Source: Fomes fomentarius (Eukaryota > Basidiomycota > Agaricomycetes > Polyporales > Polyporaceae). Taken from it: DNA of 64,000 nt. Below the pieces are notes generated by a model. The model was not told the DNA's origin, searched no databases, and saw only the letters and a list, made by a program, of their open reading frames with translations. Of the stretch, positions 9,851 to 21,140 are shown in pieces. A program made the translations under genes and the position numbers. The stretch covers positions 1-64,000 of the forward strand of contig JABYQN010000018.1 in assembly GCA_022606135.1 (NCBI GenBank), given 5' to 3'. Positions within the stretch are counted from its first letter, which is position 1; each line of letters opens with the position of its first letter.

Positions 9851-11981
9851 TCAGTCGCACTCGGTGCCGTCACGAGCGCGTACAGTAACCCATAGCGGAG
9901 CGGCAAGAGACGAGGTGTACGTCTCTGCAATCCGCGGCTTCTCACACGGCTTCCTGGCAGGAGATGTCCCAACGAGCAATCCAAAGTCAAAGTGCGGCAG
10001 AATACCGGCAAGGCATGCCACGAATTCATATGTGGCGAGTTGCGCCGCAGGACTGGAGTTTCCCCGATGAGTCACAGCTTCCAAGTGCTATATATTGATG
10101 GCGCGCATGGAATGGAACGTACCAGAGCCTTGGTCCTGCACCGAACGCATTGAAGTTGGGTTGCGTCGGGCGAATAAGAGTCCCATCTGGAGCGAGATGC
10201 CGCCCCGGATCGAACTCGTTCGCGGTGGGACCCCATATCTGCAGCCGAGTCGTCGTTCCAGATCAGCATTTTGGATGGCCATGCAGCAGAAGTAATGGAG
10301 TGATCCTTACGTCTACGCTGCGCATCATGTAGTAGTCCGACCAGAATACATACTCGCCCTTCTCCACCTTGATTGAAGGGAGGTTGTGCTCCGGAAGTGC
10401 GGGCAAGACGTCGTCGCATAATGCCAGGCGGGCATTCTTCGGCAGCCCCGGCCATAGACGAACCGTCTCGTAAAACACAGCGAGATGAACCGGATAAGTC
10501 TGAATTTGTAGTCAGCAGATAGAGCGACTATATGAAAATAACGCACATACAGCGAGCTCCTGGTAATTGACCTCCGAACCGCCCTTCCCATTCTTCTTCA
10601 CTTCCTCCCGTAAGCAGTCGATCCATTGGGGCGCCTCTATGAGCGCATACAGGCCCCATGCGAGTGCGTTCTGGGTGTTGTCGCGACCAGCAAACAGTAG
10701 GGTAACAAGAATGTCGCGAATGAGGATCGGGTCGTTGAACGTTGGGTCTTGCAACAGGACCGAGAGGAAGTCGGCGTAGCGCTCAGAAGGTTGCTGTGCT
10801 TTCTGGGAAGCGTGCGCCCGGCGTTCTCGAACGATTTCCGAGACGACGCCTCTTAAATATGCGCGAGATTTGCTGAAGCGAAATCTATCTCCATTGATCT
10901 GAAGAGCAACGGTCAGTGGTCGGGAAGGGGGTAGCAATGCCAGTACTAAAACATACAATCTCGGTGATCTTCCAGAAAGGATTGAAGAGCCGCCTGGGTC
11001 AAGTGTGAGCTCCTTTGTGTTATTGTTGTTGCAAGAGATCAACTTACCTTGCCGAGGTCAGGTTCAAAAATTGCAGTGCGTCGCGGAGGGAGTCTGGTCG
11101 TTGCATGCACCGCACGTCAGGCTCAAGGATGTCGGTTTGAATATCGAAAGAAGATCGTGTGAAAATTGAGATAGCTATCCGACCGGCGAGATCTTTTGAA
11201 CATCAATACTTGGTGGAGAGCGAAACGGTGTCGATGTGACTACTCACCGTTCCAGTCAACTGGAACTTGGTTCTTGCTCGCGCTGAGCAAAAGCATTCGG
11301 GTTGTGGGAACTATCTGTGCACAGGTACATCAACGACATAACTCTCGTATGCCATCAAGAACCCACTTCATTCATCGCTTGAGAGACGTGCTCGGTGAAG
11401 GAGCGAATAGTAAAGATTGGGCTAATTTTGGGGGTAGAGATATCTTCAGCTCCGATCAGTATACACGTGTACTTCGACAATACTCACAACATTGTTTTCC
11501 TCGCTAGACGCCACTGAGCACCGTCTGAGGAGACGGGTGCCATGCCTCCAGGAAACTCTGTGAAGACCTCCACAGCGATTGGGCCTCGAGAGTACTTCTG
11601 CATATCGCCTTCGAACGGTCGGACGGCATCAGCCTAAGTATCATTCTACGGCGACGATACCCCGGATAACTCACCTTTCTTGATATGGGCAAGCCATTCC
11701 GGTCGATTAATCAGAATTCCTCTACCCCAAGGCGGGAATGTAAAGGTACAGAATGCGCCGTAGGTGTCGAGCAGCAGTCCGAACCATTGAAGGATGTGCC
11801 ACCGCCAGGGGATTGCATGCAGCAGGTTGCCGAGGATAGGAAGGCCTTTTGGGCCAGGAAGATCGGGTCGCGGATTTGTCGTAACATAGCGGTCTGGATA
11901 AGCGATGTAAAGCAAGGTAAAGGAGAGGAGAAATGCCCCAGCTGCCAATGTGACTGGCTCGGCAGTGTTGAACACGGACAT
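9851..11981 (-). CDS. Cytochrome P450 monooxygenase (CYP63-like)
   Basis: A second P450, transcribed toward the first. It starts MSVFNTAEPVTLAAGAFLL (membrane anchor), then LPGPKGLPILGNLLHAIP and GAQWRLARKTMF. Later come FSKSRAYLRGVVSEIV, the I-helix LLFAGRDNTQNALAW, the K-helix FYETVRLWP, then IWGPTANEFDPGRHL and the haem loop FNAFGAGPRLCPAAQLA. The codon for the haem-ligating Cys is split by an intron: TG at the end of one exon and T at the start of the next. The final exon ends at 9851. Architecture (AGRDNT, PNFNAFGAGPRLC) is like fungal CYP52/CYP63-type alkane or fatty-acid hydroxylases, but the subfamily and substrate are inference. All catalytic motifs are intact. Confidence 0.85.
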
Positions 11982-12950
11982 GGCTGGATTGACGTGGCAG
12001 ATTCAATGGCTTGGGCACACGCACAAAGGAGTGCGAGTTTTTATATCACTGTATACTTGCATGCTGTTGACTCAGACGTCCTGGGTGCACCCGTTGAGCA
12101 CAGAGTATGATCTTAGTGCATGATGAGTTGTCAGACCGCTGGCCGAGGATCCACATGCGCATGCACGGAGCCAGTGAGAGAGTAGGAATGATAGGTAGAT
12201 ACTATGCAGATACTGTGGATAGAACGCAGATGGACGTCTGAGTGCAAGGGGTCTGTGGTTCCATTCGATGCCAGGCATGGGAGTCTGATGCTCTCACGCG
12301 TCTAGTGGTAGCAATACGCTGCGTCCCACTGGCGGGCCGCGGCTCTCACCTGCTCTCTTCCTTCGGCCGCTCGCCCACCCCATCCCACACGGACTGCCAA
12401 CCCACATGTGAATCCATAACGAGATCCCGAGACGTGGGACTCGAGAAGTTCCAGGAACTCGCTGCTCAAACACCGCAGATACATCCCAATTCGCTACAGG
12501 TTTATCCACGCTCTTTATGGCATGTCCTCTGCGGTAGTCCAGTGCATCCAATTCATCCTCGCTGCGCTTCTCTGCTGCCATGTACTTTTCGTCACTGATT
12601 TGCAAATGTACCTAGGAACCCCGTATCTGCCAATTGAACGTGCTCCGTCCTCTGATTCAAATCATCTTCGTCTTTCTCCGAGCGCCAGCTGGAATTGAGC
12701 TTCGACAGCACCTGACAACTAGAAGATCGCCCTCATGGCAAAAGATGCCCCAACCGGTGCGGGCCTGTTCATTCTCCGCTGATGGAAGTTGGACCTCATG
12801 GCTTGAATACATTCAATACCCAGTTTTAATGAAGGTTCTATGTTTCATGACATCCTGATCGCAGTTTGTGAGCAGTTTTGAGCGTGGCCAAAGTATTGGT
12901 ATCTCTATTTAAGGTGGAAATGTCGCGAGTCGTACTGTAACCCCTACGCC
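11982..12950. other. Intergenic region between divergent P450 and DUF6534 genes
   Basis: No supported gene. A minus frame at 12294-12605 has no domain. The stretch GGTATCTCTATTTAAGG near 12897-12913 is AT-rich and about 40 bases upstream of the start at 12951, a possible core promoter. Confidence 0.35.
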
Positions 12951-15220
12951 ATGTCTGCTCCTGTCACTGCCCTGCCTGACTCCCTTCGCAAGACTTTCAT
13001 TCAGGGCCTTTCTTCGGTCCTCCTAGGCGCGTTCATTGTTGCGGTGTAAGCTTCTTTATCACAGACATGCCCGCAAATCCTGACAAAAGCGATTATGTGT
13101 CGCTTGCTGCATCTGAATCGTTGCTAACCATGCTGTTTCATAGTCTTGAAGGCGTGCTCCTCCAAAGTCTCTTTATCTACTTCCGATTCTATCCTAAAGA
13201 TCCGAGATTTCTGAAAGTCTGGGTACGTGTGATCTCCACCTCGAAACTTGATGGGATAACTGGAACCTCACGCAGGTGGTAGCCATTGTGTGAGTACCGC
13301 TGGTGCAAACCTCAAGTTGTGTGGTAACGAGACTGATTGACATCGAGTAGCATTCTGCAGACAGTCTGCTGTGCGATGATAATGCACACCACGTAAGTGA
13401 ATTGTATGGTAAACTCGGCTCCCAATGACTGACGGCTCGGATGGCGGTAACCAGCTTCTTCTATCTTGTCAGTAATTATTTCAATCCTATCGTCATCATA
13501 TCGGGCGCTGTTATGTGAGTTACACTACAGAGTGACTATGTCATTACTATTTACCTTTATATTGCAGATCCTCCAAGGTACGAGTTGTGTCGAATGATGT
13601 GGCTTAGCGTACCTAACAGATGGCCAAAGCTTCTTCCCATCTTCGGTGTAAGTAATGTGGCTATATCGGCATCTGTAGCAGACTGATTCGCATGGTCCGC
13701 TTCACAGCCGATAACAAATCTTCTAGTTCAATGGTACGCTATGACACCTGGACGTTCTACCCATGTTACTAAATATGCGCCATAGTTTTTTTGCCCGCAG
13801 GGCCCTCATCCGTGAGTGACCTGGAGTCTTCGCAAGCGGTTATCTCTCCAACCTTCGCCCTCAGTTGGACACCAGTATCACTACACCGTCTATTTCGCCG
13901 TACGTTTGATCATCTTTTTTTAAGACAGATCGCTGAAACTTGAGTTGTGTGTAGATGCTCCTGAACTTCGCGGCGTGTGGTGAGTAGCGGGCTGTAGCGG
14001 TCATCCCGAACGCGTCACAACTCACCCTAGTATTGTTCATCGTAGGATTCTTCTTCGGTGAGAAATAGCGGGTTCCGTGTAGAGTGCACTAGCCTGATGC
14101 GCCACACTTTTAGCCCTTGCAGCTCAAGCGTAAGTTCTGAATCTCACGGTTTATATTCTCTCCTCTGAACGACCAAACTAGCTTCCAAATCAATAATTTG
14201 GAACGCTCGACACACTTTGGCGGTGTACGTACCTCGTGTTGAGACTGAGCAGGTCTGACTCATTTCAGCTCACAAAAAGTGGATCATCACGACGGCGTCG
14301 TCCCTCATGCTTGCTGGAGACATTCAGTTGACCGCTGTGCTGATAACTGCATTGCACAAGAGTCGCACGGGCATCAAGCGGTAACAATCATTCCTTGCTA
14401 GAAAGAGTAGATCACTGATACATGATAATAGGACCAACTCGATGGTCGATGTACTCATCACGTATTCGGTCAGCACAGGTAAGCTGTCCGTACCAATGGG
14501 TACACCAGAGTGCTCATATACGCCTCCATAGGGTTTCTGCTTTGGTGAGGCAATTAGACGTGATCATTGGTTCTATTCAGCGTTGAAATGCATCCATATT
14601 CAGCCTGTTCAACGCTACGGCAGTCGGTCTGGTATGTGGTTAATTGTGTTGCCGTCCCATTACTGTGGCTAACGGAGGTGGACTCAAAGTCAGTAGCCTT
14701 CCCCACCGGAACGTTATTCCTTGCTTTTCTATACATCTCTCAACAAGGTGGATCTCCTTCTCAACCACAGTGATCTAAATTACTCACATTGATGGCCTTC
14801 AGTGAACGCAAACTCAGTGTTAATCGCGTATGTTCAAGTCACCCGCGGACATTTTCTCTCCGCACGCTCACTTGTTCCTGCTACAGGCTCAACACCCGAA
14901 CACTGATCATGAGTGTCGGGGAGATTGAAGAGACGGAGATCAATCCGTTTAGGTCCCGTGTAGTGCAAGTTAACAGGGAGGCCAAAGATGACAGTAGACA
15001 GTTCGAGTTGCCTTCGGTTTGTTACATTTCAATCGTCCTAGATCTTCATTCACTCACAGGCTCTATCGGATGTCTGTTACAGATAATGTTTGCCCCAGTA
15101 CATACGTCTACCATTCATAGTACAACCGAAGCTGAAACAAAGGATGAACGAGGGGTGAGCTCTGGACTGCTTGACGACAATGACCATCCCAATGGCTCGC
15201 ACACAATGGTCGGGGTCTAG
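12951..15220 (+). CDS. DUF6534-type multi-pass membrane protein
   Basis: Starts MSAPVTALPDSLRKT then FIQGLSSVLLGAFIVAV, and continues through many short exons: LEGVLLQSLFIYF, ILQTVCCAMIMHT, FFYLVSNYFNPIVIISGAV, PITNLLVQCFFARRALI, LLNFAACGFFFALAAQA, SKSIIWNARHTLA, GDIQLTAVLITALHKSRTG, TNSMVDVLITYSVSTGFLL, LFNATAVGL, TLFLAFLYIS, VNANSVLIALNTR. This is the layout of the basidiomycete DUF6534 family: about seven membrane helices, the TxSMxDxLIxYxVxTG segment and an NAxLxxLNxR end. The function is unknown; a receptor-like role has been suggested only from topology. At least five exons are 16 bases or shorter (13276-13289, 13568-13577, 14046-14057, 14114-14129, 14532-14544). The C-terminal tail after LNTR is less certain. 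Confidence 0.75.
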
Positions 15221-16435
15221 TGTTCAGCGTTGAGCTCTGGGAGACTGGGTGAACACTCTTGACGGTGTGAATGACGGAACGTCATTTGACGTATTATATG
15301 ACTCTTGCTTGCACGTACATCTATTGTATTTAGAATCGATTGGCCCAGATCACCACAAGCATCAATGCACTCTCTAGCGCTGGCCAGTGGGTCGCATTAG
15401 ATGAGATTAGATAAACTCTCAAACGCTCGTAGCATAAGTGCTTGATCAATGTCGCTGCACGGCCTTCGACCTGCCAACAGTTCTTTGCCACAGCTTTGAT
15501 TCGACCCCTCAAACTCTCTCTGTTGAGACGGTGTCTCTCTTCTTGGACCCTGAAGACGCACGTCCTGTGTATCAGGCTGATGACTAACACCCAGGTGCCG
15601 TACTACTTTACGTACGAGTTCAGCCAACACTAGATCCCATTTGTTTCCAACGATGCGGCAACCACATCCTAGGGTCCGAGCCTTGACAATCTTTGAGAGA
15701 TTCAGAAGGACGCGAACTCAGTTCTGCAAGGTAGTGATGACCGTGCACTCTCTTTCAACAAACAGCGGACCTTCGCTGTTGTGCATTGATTGTGAGGAGA
15801 TCCGAGTCGGGGTCTCCGCATGACATTTGACAATCAGTTGTCAATTCCCGAGGCTCTGGGCCATCCGCACTGCATGGCTATACATATGCACTTCGCAAGC
15901 TTAGCACACTGCTGCTGATGATACCACCCCCAGATTTCGCAGTTAGCGAACAGCGTTCATCACCCCTAGGCAGGCCTCTTGGGCCATTGTGGGTCCCGGG
16001 ATGGAAGTTCTCGAAGCGCTGGGATGGAATCGATCTCACTGTCAGTTGTCACCCATCAATGACCCATATCATCAGGGTCCGGTATATCGGACACGCAATC
16101 GCAATCGCACTCACCGGAACCATTTATAGAATCATCAAGACGGTTTTCGACTTTGATCCTTATCCTCTAGCTCTCTGCACCACATGTCGAAATAGTAGCT
16201 GATATCTTTCGACAGATGCGTGATCATGTCGTGTCTTGCATGGTTCCGCCGTCGAAGCATGAGCACAGCTTAGGGCGTTGCTTTCATTGCGCCCTCTGAA
16301 GAAGCTGATTCCATTCATACCGCCGATGATGTTCAAGCTGTATATCTGGTGAGACTCTCCATGATACACCACAGTGCCCAAAGCCTTCCTTGACACTGAC
16401 CTCATCCACTTGCCTTCAGTAATTTCCTAGGCGCG
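15221..16435. other. No supported gene
   Basis: Several 60-95 codon frames occur on both strands (for example 15918-16202 plus and 15330-15590 minus). None carries a recognised motif or a splice-linked partner. Confidence 0.35.
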
Positions 16436-16681
16436 ATGAGCTCTATGAACTCCTCGGTTTCTTCATCCCCAACGGTTGGACAGGCCGACGTAGTAAGGAA
16501 GACGATCGGTGCCATGTTAATGGCAAAATTCATCAGTACTATGTAAGCCTGGACTGGGTGAGCGTTACTGTAAAGCTGACACCTGACCCCCAGGTTATAT
16601 GGCCTCATGCTCCACCAGACTGTGGAACGAATACTGTATGAGGCTCAAAGGCTGCGAGAGAGGTTTATTACAAGTCCATGA
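16436..16681 (+). pseudogene. DUF6534-like 5' fragment
   Basis: ATG at 16436, exon to 16542, GTAAGC...CAG intron, then exon 16594-16681 ending in TGA: 64 codons in frame. The text KTIGAMLMAKFISTM-LYGLMLHQTVE resembles the first membrane helix region of DUF6534 proteins (compare FIVAV-LEGVLLQSLF in the gene at 12951, which is spliced at the same point). The rest of the protein is missing, so this is a truncated paralogue. Confidence 0.45.
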
Positions 16682-16873
16682 AGTTCTCTGCTACTACAAT
16701 AAACGCGGTCGTACGATTCGTATCCAAGTCCATTCGCCGAGTCACTATCGTTATCGTTCTTAAGGCTCATAGCAAGGTAGAGGAGTAATGTCAAACATAT
16801 CAGAACGTCAAAGCAAACGAAATGTATTGGAATGTGGCAGTTCTCCACTCGGGTACCTCCTTGGCACCGCCAT

Positions 16874-17700
16874 TCACGCCTCCTGACCTTTCTGGCGACG
16901 CTCGACCAGCTCTTCAGTATCTTCCTTATTGATGCCACTCTGCATCATCATCCATCCACCCTGTGTGTGCTCCTGCAGAGGCACCGCCTTCATCAAGAGC
17001 GACGATACGAATCCAAGAGCAGCAATCGCGCCTATCGCCGCCCACACGAGCTCCAGGCTGTCCCTGTACGCTGCCTGGACCTGCGCATGCTGCTGGGCTA
17101 CCTGGAGCAAAAATTCATAATCGGCGGTCGGCCAAACATGAGCGGAGTATGCGTACGCCCACGCCGGGATCTTGTACCACTCGGTGTTCCAGACATCACT
17201 CGGGATGCGGGGCGCGATCTTGTTCTGCAATACCGCTGTGGCGATGGCAATCCCCCAGACCTGATCAAGGTGGCAGCCAAGCCTCGTCAGATTCGCGCAC
17301 TTTGGTGCGAGTGACCGTGATTTGACTTACTCCCGAGAGCGTTCTGAGATAGACCAAGAATACAAGCGCTCGAGGGTGCAGCGGCGAGAGGTGCCTGGAC
17401 GACGTGAACGATCGACACAAACAGAAATCGATTCATTTCAAGTATATCAGCGCACAAATCCCCGACTTGATATCAGAGATTGAAGGGAGCTCACCCAAGG
17501 CCAACGCCGATCAGCGCGCTCACGCCAATGACGTGGTCCGGAGACTCCCCGGTCTTTGCCTTTGCGAGGAGGGCCACTCCGACAACGACGAAGCTCCATC
17601 CAAAGCAGATCACAGGCCGGTAGAGCTGCTTGAGGTAGATGAAGGTCCACGCGGCCGCGGTTGCAGGGACGATGGATGCTTGGAGGAAGCAAGTGCTGGG
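16874..17700 (-). pseudogene. MFS multidrug-type transporter, C-terminal fragment
   Basis: Minus-strand exons encode FLQASIVPATAAAWTFIYL, ICFGWSFVVVGVALLAKA and VIGVSALIGVGLG (about 17688-17491), then APLAAAPSSACILG (about 17395-17333), then VWGIAIATAVLQNKIA through SLELVWAAIGAIAALGFVSSLL to the stop (17261-16874). This is the order of the last three to four helices of a DHA2/DHA14-type major facilitator drug:H+ antiporter, and the end resembles the usual fungal C-terminus. Upstream (above about 17700) the MFS sequence stops and an unrelated plus-strand gene begins, so roughly two thirds of the transporter is missing. Confidence 0.6.
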
Positions 17701-18768
17701 GGCGGACATCTGTTCACAGAACGATGTTCCCATCATAGCATCGCTGTACAGCGTGCAAACCGTCTTCAACGGATTAGGCAAGCACACCGCGAACGACCTC
17801 CTCCATCTCATATCGATGTGGCCTGGCACCCCGACAACCATGGTATGCAAGGACGATGAGATGTATGGCCGGCTGCGTTCTGGATTGCCCGCATACATGG
17901 CTATCTGGGCTTCCGACCGATTCCTCAAACTTGTCGCCACACCCGCAAACCATACTAATCCGTTTGCTTTCAATCACCGTTCCCACAAGTATTACATGTC
18001 CGAATATGTGCATGTGTACCGCAAATCTTTCTGTATGGTGTCAGCGGAGCTATTCAACAACCTCACATCATGGGGCATGCTGGATGAGAAGCACGTTTTG
18101 GGTGAGTTGCACTGTGATAGTGTAGTCTGCGGTGCTGACATCCAAGTGATATTGTAGGTGACAGCTACGCTTGTGACCCCATCGCGCTACTGACAAGACG
18201 TATAAGGTATTACCGGTGTGCGAATACCAGCTAGGCTCCGTCAAGTTCTACAGCACCATACTAGCTAGACGACCGACTGATTGGAAATATGCTTTGAACG
18301 GGCCAAGGGTAAGTAACTAGTCGTCTCTCGTTGGCCGTCCCAGCTGAGACCATCTTTGGAAGACCATAGCATCCGATATGAGGAGTGTAGCTAACAGCAC
18401 TACCGTCGGGATCGCTTCGTTCCAGGAGATGGTAGATAATATGCCTTCAGTCAACACCAAGTGGAAAGCGGGGCGGAAGAAGACAGTACGTATCAGAGTA
18501 CGGTTACGAATTTTTGTTGATCACGTTCTCTTGATAGCATCGCACTGGCAAGCGAGGCCGGCCGTCAAAAGATCCAAGGAAGAAGGACCTTATACAAGCA
18601 CTACACGTGGTGGAGGGCTATAAGGCACGTCTGAAGTCGCAGATGGAGATGCTACATGTGGTCCATGACCCAGGCAGTGAAGCGGATGATGGTGATGAGA
18701 CCGACTATGGAGACATGGGGGTAGACAATGAGGTGACGTTGGGGAAGCGCAAGAGGAGAAACCATTGA
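17639..18768 (+). CDS. Hypothetical protein with a basic AT-hook-like segment
   Basis: Exon 1 reads through VFNGLGKHTANDLLHLI, KYYMSEYVHVYRKSF and LTSWGMLDEKHVLG to a GTGAGT donor near 18100. Later exons give DSYACDPIALLTRRIR, QLGSVKFYSTILARRP, IASFQEMVDNMPSVNTKW and GKRGRPSKDPRKKD, the last an AT-hook-like basic patch. The C-terminus is an acidic tail ending KRKRRNH at 18768. No family is recognised; DNA binding is only suggested by the GRP core. Internal exon borders at about 18200-18240 are uncertain. Its 5' end lies antisense to, and apparently truncates, the MFS fragment. Confidence 0.4.
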
Positions 18769-18987
18769 GCAGAGGGGAGCTATACTACAGATTGGTGAGG
18801 TTGCAAGTGTGAGGAGGGTGACGGGTTCACGCTCGAATGCCATACATAACCATCTTGACAACATGATTCACTCTAGTGTGATTCTACACTTATTTGACCA
18901 GCTTCGCATAGTCCTATTCCTTCCTGCAGTTGGTTCCCAGTAGGCCAGTCCAAGAATCATAGACAGCTGTGGCCTCATACCGCCTTG

Positions 18988-19185
18988 TCCATTTCGACAT
19001 GTACATGCACGGTTCAGGTACAAGAAGAAGTACATACGGCCGGAACCACTGCTGACCAGTACCCCGAAGGGATTGCGACCTATACATGAGCAGTTCAGCT
19101 ACAAGAAACAATGGATGCAGTCGGAAACGCTTCAGGCTCACCATTGTGCGAGAGCGATTGCGACCGGGACATGAACGGTTCGACT
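18988..19185. repeat. Degenerate tandem repeat, period about 85 bases, about 2.3 copies
   Basis: GATTGCGACC recurs at 19071 and 19156, each followed by a C/G-ATACATGAGCAGTTCAGCTAC-like stretch. A third, weaker start lies near 18988 (TTTCGACATGTACATGCACGG). The two best copies share the 5' third of the unit and diverge after it. Confidence 0.55.
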
Positions 19186-19726
19186 ACTCGACGGGGCTCT
19201 CGCGGATGTCGAGGATGATGTCCGCGGGCACCGAAGAGCGTGGGGGCGGACGGAGACCGGAGGGGCACGGAGACGCGGGCGAGGTAACGATGAAGTGGCT
19301 GCTTGGCGAGGGAGGGACAGAGCCCGCGTCCGACCACATGTCACGAGGGACAGTGAGCTCGGTGCCAAGGAAGCCAGCACCGAGGGCGGCGTTCATGAGC
19401 TCGGCCAGGAGCTCCTCTGTCGCCTGCTCCATTGCAGAGAGGCCAGGAGAGCTGGGCATGGGAGGTGGCGGTGGCGGACGGCTGGGGACGAGGTATGAGC
19501 GACGCTTGAGTGGGAAGGTAGGGTCGAGCTGAGCACTGGGCCCGCGAGCACTGCTGTCCTGTATGGAGATGCGAGGCAAGGGAGGGACCTTGCTGGTGTG
19601 CGACCCCGCGCAGTGTTGCGTGGTGGAGGAGGCATGGAGTCGGGGCACGCGCGGAAGTCCGCGAAGGATGGTGACACCGACGGTGATCCTTGGAATATGG
19701 GCGCCTCGTAGTCGTATTTGGCGCAA
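19184..19726 (-). CDS. Hypothetical proline-rich protein
   Basis: A 180-codon frame with a run of prolines (SRPPPPPPMPSSPG), then AMEQATEELLAELMNAALG, which could form a short amphipathic helix, and another Pro/Ser-rich stretch. It ends DIILDIRESPVE. No domain recognised. The high GC of this segment makes long chance frames likely, so the call is tentative. Confidence 0.3.
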   Translation of the reverse strand: MRQIRLRGAHIPRITVGVTILRGLPRVPRLHASSTTQHCAGSHTSKVPPLPRISIQDSSARGPSAQLDPTFPLKRRSYLVPSRPPPPPPMPSSPGLSAMEQATEELLAELMNAALGAGFLGTELTVPRDMWSDAGSVPPSPSSHFIVTSPASPCPSGLRPPPRSSVPADIILDIRESPVE

Positions 19727-20385
19727 GGACTCGGAAGGGATCTCTGACCGTAGCTACTATACACCACGTTCCAATGTAGACTCAATAACAAAGAATAGAT
19801 TAGCCATGAGCCTCAGGTATTGATGTGACCAATACAACTTGTTCCACGATGAGAATCAATGAGATTACTGATGGACGCAACTCTGGACTGGCCAATGATT
19901 GCAATAGCACAGGGGGGTTCGCTGTAAGTGAACGTCCTGTACTAGTAGTGTATTCTATAATCGCAGATAGTAATAGTAGACGGTACTTTATTCCAAGTCG
20001 TTGCGCCTGATTGACAGCCGTTTGCGAAACGATAGACCGGGCCGCCTCGTGCGACCGAACGGCAGCTACGCGTGTTTAAGTGACGTCACTGAACATGTCG
20101 CTGCGTGCCCACTGGAAGTTCCTCCCTAATACTTACGACCTAGATATGTTCACTTCACTCTCCTTCACCAGTGGTGTGTGCAGCGCGCCTTCTCAATCTC
20201 AGCAGCATCAACACACTGCAGAACCAATTTATCACCCACTGGGCGATCACTGATCTCTGTTGCAGCGGCAAATGCTAGGGTGCTGTCGCGTTGTGACAAG
20301 CATCTTCTTTTGCTCGTTGAACTTTGCCGCGCTTGACGCGCCCCTTCGTTCTTCCGGTGTTGCACACGATGGGCAACGGGCGGCA
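19727..20385. other. No supported gene
   Basis: Short frames only. Confidence 0.35.
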
Positions 20386-21090
20386 TTATACAAGTTCGGG
20401 ACAGCCATATCGGGCAGGCGGCCTTTTTGAAAACGTTCGTCGATAAGACTGACGGTGAGCGAGGCAGAGATGACTGGATGATGAGCAGAAGATAGATGCC
20501 GGCGCCGAGGTCGCAGGGTTGAGCGGTTGACAGATGCCAGTGTAGATGGTGGCCTGGCTGAGAGCGAGGACGAGAGCAGAAACTATGAGCACAATCGACG
20601 TTGATACGCGATTCAAGGAACTACGCCAAGTCACGCAGCCATACGAGCACCTCCGCTTGCGCAGAAATTGACCCATGTGAATCCAGCTTTCCATACTTAG
20701 AACGCTTACAACTCGGCCCTCGTTGAATGACGTTTCACACTCACGTTCAGTTGGTAGAAAGTCGCGAGCTGTACGACAACTGTCCGGTCTGCGCCCTCGG
20801 CCTTGACGTGTTTGATGAGGTTCAGGAACCGCCAGAGCACGAGAGAGCGAAGCAGCATAAGCATAACCAGAGCGTAAAACGCGTGATTAACCGTATGAGT
20901 GTACGGTGTATATACCGTGTTACTGTGGTGGTGCGGCCCTTCAACTGGCCATGAGTGGCATGCCAGTATCCGCGGACATTCCGTCCCTGTCGTCGTCCAA
21001 TCGATGAAGAAGGCGAGCACAAGTCTCTCAGCTTCTCGAATCCTAGGAGTGGAGAGCTCAGACCGGACTTACAAGTAATTCCTCTTGATT
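20386..21090 (-). CDS. Membrane protein fragment of an unnamed Agaricomycete family (KAEGAD motif)
   Basis: A minus-strand exon reads HAFYALVMLMLLRSLVLWRF, LNLIKHVKAEGADRTVVVQL and ATFYQLNV. A further frame downstream has VSTSIVLIVSALVLALSQAT, a probable membrane helix. The same signature (LYVLWRFPKFIKHLKAEGADPTVV) occurs on the plus strand near 32070-32130, so this is a recurring family in this genome. From memory it occurs in predicted Agaricomycete membrane proteins of unknown role. Completeness cannot be judged. Confidence 0.4.
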
Positions 21091-21140
21091 TCGGACAATA
21101 TTATAGATAGGAAGTCCCCTGTGGGCCATCACGAACCATG

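Noticed and set aside
14789..15220. A single 143-codon exon as a separate gene
   Set aside because: Its middle (LNTRTLIMSVGEIEETEINP) is the C-terminal tail of the DUF6534 protein and joins the preceding exons.
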